The translations under genes were made by a program, and so were the position numbers. From NCBI GenBank assembly GCA_903643055.1, contig CAHJWV010000277.1, positions 1 through 11,260 on the forward strand: a stretch of 11,260 nucleotides of DNA, in the 5' to 3' direction. Shown piece by piece: positions 7,576 to 11,260 of this stretch; position 1 is the stretch's first letter; every line of letters begins with the position of its first letter. The DNA is from Burkholderiales bacterium (GTDB taxonomy: Bacteria > Pseudomonadota > Gammaproteobacteria > Burkholderiales > Burkholderiaceae). The notes under the pieces are model-generated. The model was not told the origin of the DNA. It made no database searches and saw only the letters and a list, made by a program, of their open reading frames with translations.

Positions 7576-9051
7576 ATGGGTTTGCTAAGCCTCGCCATCT
7601 GGTTGCCGATCATCTCCGGCATCCTTTTATTCGCATTCGGTCGTGACGAGAACGCCAAAGCCGTTCGCTGGTTTGCGCTTGCCGCAGCCATCGTCAGCTT
7701 CCTGGTGACGCTGCCGCTGATCACCGGCTTCGACAACAGCACGGCAGCCATGCAGTTCGAAGAGACTGCGGCCTGGATCGAACGCCTGCACGTGACCTAT
7801 CACCTCGGCGTGGACGGCATTTCGGTCTGGTTCGTGCTGCTGACGGCCTTCATCACGATCATCGTCGTGATCGCGGCCTGGGAAGTGATCACCGAGCGGG
7901 TCAACCAGTACATGGGCGCCTTCCTGGTTCTGTCCGGGATCATGGTCGGCGTGTTCTCGGCCCTCGACGGCATGCTCTTCTATGTGTTCTTCGAGGCCAC
8001 GCTGATTCCGATGTACATCATCATCGGCGTCTGGGGCGGGCCGCGGCGCGTGTATGCCGCGTTCAAGTTCTTCCTGTACACGCTGGCCGGATCGCTGCTG
8101 ATGCTGATCGCGCTGATCTTCATGTACTACAAGTCGGGCAGCAGCTTCGAGATCCTCGCGTGGCACAAGGTGCCGTTGACGATGACCGAGCAGACCTTTC
8201 TGTTCTTCGCGTTCTTCGCCGCCTTTGCGGTCAAGGTGCCGATGTGGCCGGTCCACACCTGGCTGCCTGATGCCCACGTCGAGGCGCCCACGGGTGGTTC
8301 GGTGGTGCTGGCGGCGATCATGTTGAAGCTGGGTGCCTACGGTTTCCTGCGCTTCTCGTTGCCGGTGACGCCCGATGCGGCCCACCACTGGGCGTGGGTG
8401 GTCGTGGGGCTGTCGCTGATCGCCGTCGTCTACATCGGCCTGGTCGCGCTGGTGCAGCAGGACATGAAAAAGCTGGTGGCTTATTCATCGATTGCGCACA
8501 TGGGCTTCGTGACGCTGGGCTTCTTCCTGTTCAACGAACTCGGTATTTCCGGCGGCCTGGTGCAGATGATTTCGCACGGCTTCGTGTCGGGCGCGATGTT
8601 CCTGTGCATCGGCGTGCTCTACGACCGCGTGCATTCGCGTGAGATCGCAAGCTATGGCGGTGTCGTTAACACGATGCCGAAGTTCGCTGCGCTGGCTGTG
8701 TTTTTCGGCATGGCCAACTGCGGCCTGCCGGGCACTGGCGGCTTCGTCGGTGAATGGATGGTCATCCTCGGTACGGTGTCGGTGAACTTCTGGCTCGGTG
8801 CGCTGGCGGCCACGGCGCTGATTTTCGGTGCGGCCTATAACTTGTGGATGGTCAAGCGCGTTTATCTCGGCCCGATCGCCAATGACAACGTGCGCGCGCT
8901 GACCGATGTCAACACCCGCGAATTCCTGATGCTGGCGGTGCTGGCCGTGGCCACGCTGTGGATGGGCGTTTATCCGAAGCCGTTCACCGACACCATGCAC
9001 GCCAGCGTGACCGAGCTGCTGAAGCACGTCGCGATCTCGAAGCTGAACTGA
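7576..9051 (+). CDS. nuoM: NADH-quinone oxidoreductase subunit M (proton-pump subunit)
   Basis: This 491-residue antiporter-like membrane subunit (ND4 homologue) has about 14 hydrophobic helices. The expected proton-path residues are present: E140 in YVFFEATLIPMY, K220 in AVKVPMWPVHTWLPDAH, K251 in IMLKLGAYGF, H334 in ISHGFVSGAMF and E393 in GFVGEWM. They correspond to E144, K234, K265, H348 and E407 of E. coli NuoM. The broken-helix segments after K220 and E393 have the conserved Gly/Pro pattern (EAPTGGSVVLAA, LPGTGGF). GGAGA at 7563-7567 lies 8 nt before ATG 7576 and supports the start. The 15-nt leader GAGAACAAGAACATG is nearly the same as that of nuoN (13 of 15 identical). The spacer to nuoN is 20 nt. 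Confidence 0.97.
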   Translation: MGLLSLAIWLPIISGILLFAFGRDENAKAVRWFALAAAIVSFLVTLPLITGFDNSTAAMQFEETAAWIERLHVTYHLGVDGISVWFVLLTAFITIIVVIAAWEVITERVNQYMGAFLVLSGIMVGVFSALDGMLFYVFFEATLIPMYIIIGVWGGPRRVYAAFKFFLYTLAGSLLMLIALIFMYYKSGSSFEILAWHKVPLTMTEQTFLFFAFFAAFAVKVPMWPVHTWLPDAHVEAPTGGSVVLAAIMLKLGAYGFLRFSLPVTPDAAHHWAWVVVGLSLIAVVYIGLVALVQQDMKKLVAYSSIAHMGFVTLGFFLFNELGISGGLVQMISHGFVSGAMFLCIGVLYDRVHSREIASYGGVVNTMPKFAALAVFFGMANCGLPGTGGFVGEWMVILGTVSVNFWLGALAATALIFGAAYNLWMVKRVYLGPIANDNVRALTDVNTREFLMLAVLAVATLWMGVYPKPFTDTMHASVTELLKHVAISKLN

Positions 9052-9071
9052 CTGACGCCGAGACCAAGAAT

Positions 9072-10553
9072 ATGAAAGACATGAACTGGCTGTCCGTCTA
9101 CCCCGAGATCGTGCTGCTGCTGATGGCCTGCGTGGTGGCCATGGTGGATCTGTGGGTGACTCACCCTCGCCGCACACCGACCTATGTGCTGACGCAGATC
9201 ACGCTGGCCGTGGTTGGCGTGATGCACCTGCTGTACTTCCAGGGCGGCTTCACCATCTATGGCATGCAACGCATGGTCGTTACCGACCCGCTGGGCCATC
9301 TGCTGGGCTTCTTTGCCTCCGTGGCGGTGATGATTTCGCTCGCCTATGCGCGGCCCTATGCCGAGCACCGCGAGTTGCTGAAGGGCGAGCTGTTCACGCT
9401 GAGCCTGTTCTCTCTGCTGGGCATCTCGGTGATGCTGGCGGCGAACAATTTCCTCATCGTCTACCTGGGCCTGGAGCTGATGTCGCTGTCGCTGTACGCC
9501 CTGACCGCGATGCGGCGCGACCATGCCCAGTCGACCGAAGCGGCGATGAAGTACTTCGTGCTCGGTGCGTTGGCCAGCGGCTTCCTGCTGTACGGCCTGT
9601 CGATGCTCTATGGCGCCACTGGCTCGCTCGACATCCCTGGCGTCTTTGATGCGATCGCCGGGGGCTCGATCAACAAGGCCGTGTTGGCCTTCGGTGTCGT
9701 GTTCATCGTGGCCGGGCTGGCGTTCAAGCTCGGCGCGGTGCCGTTCCACATGTGGCTGCCCGACGTTTACCAAGGTGCGCCAACGGCCGTGACCTTGCTG
9801 ATCGCCGGTGCGCCGAAGCTCGCGGCCTTTGCGATCACCTTCCGCCTGCTGGTTGAAGGCATGTCGGGCCTGGCCAACGATTGGCAGCAGATGCTGATTC
9901 TGTTGTCGGTCGCGTCGATGCTGATTGGCAACCTCGCAGCGATTGCGCAGACCAACCTGAAACGCATGCTGGCCTATTCGACCATCGCGCAGATCGGCTT
10001 CATGCTGCTCGGCTTCACACCCACCGTCGTGTCTGGCAACACCTTGTCGGCGGCCAACGGCTATGCCTCGGCCTTGTTTTATCTGGTTAGCTATGTGCTG
10101 ACGACCTTGGGCAGCTTCGGCATCATCATGCTGCTGTCGCGCAAGGGCTTCGAGAGCGAACAGATCGATGACCTGAAGGGCCTGGCCCGCCGCAGCCCCT
10201 GGTATGCGGCCGTGATGGCGATCTTCATGTTCTCGCTGGCCGGCATTCCGCCGACGGTCGGCTTCTACGCCAAGCTCGCAGTGCTGCAATCATTGGTCAC
10301 AACGCACGACAGCTTCTACATCGGGCTGGCCGTGGCGGCGGTGTTGTTGTCGCTGGTCGGCGCGTTCTACTACTTGCGCATCATCAAGGTCATGTACTTC
10401 GATGAGCCGAAAGACGCTTCGCCGATTGAAACCACCTTCGATGTGCGGGCCTTGCTGTCCCTGAACGGCCTCGCGGTGCTGGGCTTCGGCCTGTTGCCCG
10501 GTGGTTTGATGGCCATGTGTGCCCAGGCCATCATCAAGGCGCTGGACACCTGA
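9072..10553 (+). CDS. nuoN: NADH-quinone oxidoreductase subunit N (proton-pump subunit)
   Basis: This 493-residue antiporter-like membrane subunit (ND2 homologue) is the last structural gene of the operon. Channel residues agree with E. coli NuoN: E135 in VYLGLELMSLSLYAL, K160 in EAAMKYFVLGA, K219 and H226 in AFKLGAVPFHMWLPDVYQGAPT, K249 in GAPKLAAF and K401 in GFYAKLAVL. These correspond to E133, K158, K217, H224, K247 and K395. The reading frame stays open back to 8958 inside nuoM. ATG 9072 (MKDMNWLSVYPEIVLLL) is chosen because it follows nuoM by 20 nt and is preceded by GAGACCAAGAAT, similar to the nuoM leader. ATG 9081 (MNWL) is a possible alternative that would shorten it by three residues. 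The stop overlaps a downstream ATG (TGATG, 10551-10555). The gene appears intact. Confidence 0.96.
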   Translation: MKDMNWLSVYPEIVLLLMACVVAMVDLWVTHPRRTPTYVLTQITLAVVGVMHLLYFQGGFTIYGMQRMVVTDPLGHLLGFFASVAVMISLAYARPYAEHRELLKGELFTLSLFSLLGISVMLAANNFLIVYLGLELMSLSLYALTAMRRDHAQSTEAAMKYFVLGALASGFLLYGLSMLYGATGSLDIPGVFDAIAGGSINKAVLAFGVVFIVAGLAFKLGAVPFHMWLPDVYQGAPTAVTLLIAGAPKLAAFAITFRLLVEGMSGLANDWQQMLILLSVASMLIGNLAAIAQTNLKRMLAYSTIAQIGFMLLGFTPTVVSGNTLSAANGYASALFYLVSYVLTTLGSFGIIMLLSRKGFESEQIDDLKGLARRSPWYAAVMAIFMFSLAGIPPTVGFYAKLAVLQSLVTTHDSFYIGLAVAAVLLSLVGAFYYLRIIKVMYFDEPKDASPIETTFDVRALLSLNGLAVLGFGLLPGGLMAMCAQAIIKALDT

Positions 10554-10621
10554 TGTCTCTTCATCGGCACGCGCATCGGTGCTCCATGCGCGGCCGTGCT
10601 TTTCGAGTGCGTATTGCATGA
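10553..10621 (+). other. Possible 22-codon mini-ORF bridging nuoN and the Nudix gene
   Basis: An ATG at 10553 shares bases with the nuoN stop (TGATG). It opens a 22-codon frame rich in Arg and His that begins MSLHRHAHRC. It ends in a TGA at 10619-10621, which overlaps the ATG of the Nudix gene at 10618 (ATGA). The geometry would let ribosomes pass from nuoN to the Nudix gene by repeated termination and re-initiation. I recognise no family, and the composition looks like arbitrary GC-rich sequence, so this could be chance. An imperfectly placed inverted repeat, CGCGCAT/ATGCGCG (10570-10576 and 10586-10592, 9-nt loop), lies inside it. Confidence 0.2.
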
Positions 10622-11247
10622 CCGAGCCTGGCCCGACGCCTCAAGTCGCAGATGCGCATCTGCGTGAAGAGCGCATCAGCTCGGCGCAGGTCTATCGCGG
10701 GCACTTCCTGGAGGTGCGGTGCGATGAAGTCCGCCTGCCCGATGGCAGCCAGGCGGCGCGTGAATACATTGTTCACCCCGGCGCGGTGATGATCGTGCCG
10801 CTGCTCGATGACGGCCGCCTGGTGGTCGAGCGGCAATTCCGTTACCCGATGGATCGGGTGATGATCGAATTCCCCGCTGGCAAGCTCGATGCGGGCGAGG
10901 CGCCTTTGCATTGCGCGATCCGCGAGTTGGCCGAGGAAACCGGCTACCGCGCCAGCGAATGGGCGCGTGCCGGCATCCTGCACAACGCGATCGCTTATTC
11001 CAACGAAGGCATCGAAGTCTGGTTCGCCCGCGGGCTGACCCTGGGTGAACGCCATCTCGATTCGGGCGAGTTTCTCGACGTACAGGCCATGAGCCTCGAA
11101 ACGCTGGAAGCGCTGGCTTTGAGCGGCGAGTTGACCGATGCGAAGACCTTGATCGGTCTGTTGTGGCTGCAGAATTGGCGGTCCGGCCGTTGGCCAATGA
11201 CCTGGCATTCCAGTGCCAACGGGCACCTGCCGATAATCGGGGCATGA
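10618..11247 (+). CDS. Nudix hydrolase, ADP-ribose pyrophosphatase type
   Basis: This is a 209-residue predicted cytoplasmic Nudix hydrolase. A complete Nudix box spans residues 88-110 and fits G-x5-E-x7-R-E-x2-E-E-x-G-Y: G88, E94, R102, E103, E106, E107, G109, Y110. The glutamates would bind the catalytic divalent metal. The strand before the box (VERQFRYPMDRVMIEFPAGK, residues 70-89) carries the E-x-QFRY and E-x-PAGK pattern seen in ADP-ribose pyrophosphatases of the NudF type, which cleave ADP-ribose to AMP and ribose 5-phosphate. The family prediction is strong, but the exact substrate is inferred. ATG 10618 is chosen because the longer in-frame start at 10519 lies inside nuoN. There is no good Shine-Dalgarno, so coupling to upstream translation is plausible. 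The stop overlaps the next start as ATGA. Co-location with nuoN suggests co-transcription with complex I. Confidence 0.9.
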   Translation: MTEPGPTPQVADAHLREERISSAQVYRGHFLEVRCDEVRLPDGSQAAREYIVHPGAVMIVPLLDDGRLVVERQFRYPMDRVMIEFPAGKLDAGEAPLHCAIRELAEETGYRASEWARAGILHNAIAYSNEGIEVWFARGLTLGERHLDSGEFLDVQAMSLETLEALALSGELTDAKTLIGLLWLQNWRSGRWPMTWHSSANGHLPIIGA

Positions 11248-11260
11248 AGGTTCTCAACCT
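11244..11260 (+). CDS. Start of a further gene, possibly DUF1178 family (truncated by window end)
   Basis: An ATG at 11244 overlaps the Nudix stop codon (ATGA) and begins MKVLN followed by a partial codon. The tight overlap suggests another gene of the same operon. Proteins of the DUF1178 family usually begin with a very similar MKVLDL stretch, and I recall them near this Nudix gene in betaproteobacteria. Five residues are far too few to assign a family, so this is a guess from context and memory. Confidence 0.4.

Noticed and set aside
10570..10592. Inverted repeat CGCGCAT/ATGCGCG after nuoN as a transcription terminator
   Set aside because: The stem is short with a 9-nt loop, and the nearest T-run (10600-10603) is 7 nt away, not directly after the stem. 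It is not a convincing intrinsic terminator.
10519..10617. Longer start for the Nudix gene inside nuoN
   Set aside because: The added residues overlap the nuoN C-terminus, do not look like a Nudix N-terminus and would create a 35-nt overlap. ATG 10618 fits better.

Overview
The window lies inside a GC-rich chromosome and holds the second half of a NADH:quinone oxidoreductase (respiratory complex I, NDH-1) operon. All genes are on the + strand in the standard order: nuoF (3' end only), nuoG, nuoH, nuoI, nuoJ, nuoK, nuoL, nuoM, nuoN. After nuoN come a Nudix hydrolase of the ADP-ribose pyrophosphatase type and the first codons of one more gene, which is cut off by the window end. Protein sequence style, the 776-residue NuoG and the nuoN–Nudix neighbourhood point to a betaproteobacterium. 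Burkholderiales is most likely, in the Rubrivivax/Leptothrix/Comamonadaceae-like range. This is judged by eye and from memory, not from a search.

Layout: bases 1-2657 encode peripheral-arm subunits. These are NuoF with its N3 cluster ligands and NuoG with clusters N1b, N5 and N4. Bases 2662-3759 encode NuoH, the membrane subunit at the quinone site. Bases 3871-4368 encode NuoI, with the two tetranuclear clusters N6a and N6b. Bases 4431-10553 encode the membrane arm: the small subunits NuoJ and NuoK, then the three antiporter-like proton-pump subunits NuoL, NuoM and NuoN. Bases 10618-11247 encode the Nudix hydrolase. Every core subunit that is complete here is full length, and the catalytic, cluster-binding or proton-channel residues I looked for are in place. 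The operon therefore looks functional.

Together the products pass electrons from NADH (FMN on NuoF) through the Fe-S chain in NuoF, NuoG and NuoI to quinone at NuoH, and couple this to proton pumping through NuoH, NuoJ, NuoK, NuoL, NuoM and NuoN. The Nudix enzyme may clear ADP-ribose or related nucleotides, but its link to complex I is positional only.

Most junctions are tight: 4-24 nt, or overlapping ATGA. Three are looser. The nuoH–nuoI and nuoK–nuoL gaps (111 and 115 nt) each carry a copy of the same palindromic, hairpin-forming repeat. The copies are in the same orientation and begin the same distance after the preceding stop codon. They are the most noteworthy non-coding feature. The nuoI–nuoJ gap (62 nt) shows nothing recognisable. 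Between nuoN and the Nudix gene a 22-codon reading frame links the two genes through overlapping stop and start codons. No stretch over 300 bases lacks a gene. I found no tRNA, rRNA, CRISPR array, insertion sequence, phage or defence gene, and no convincing internal promoter or terminator. Overall this is a conserved housekeeping region with a few local oddities; I do not see a new system in it.
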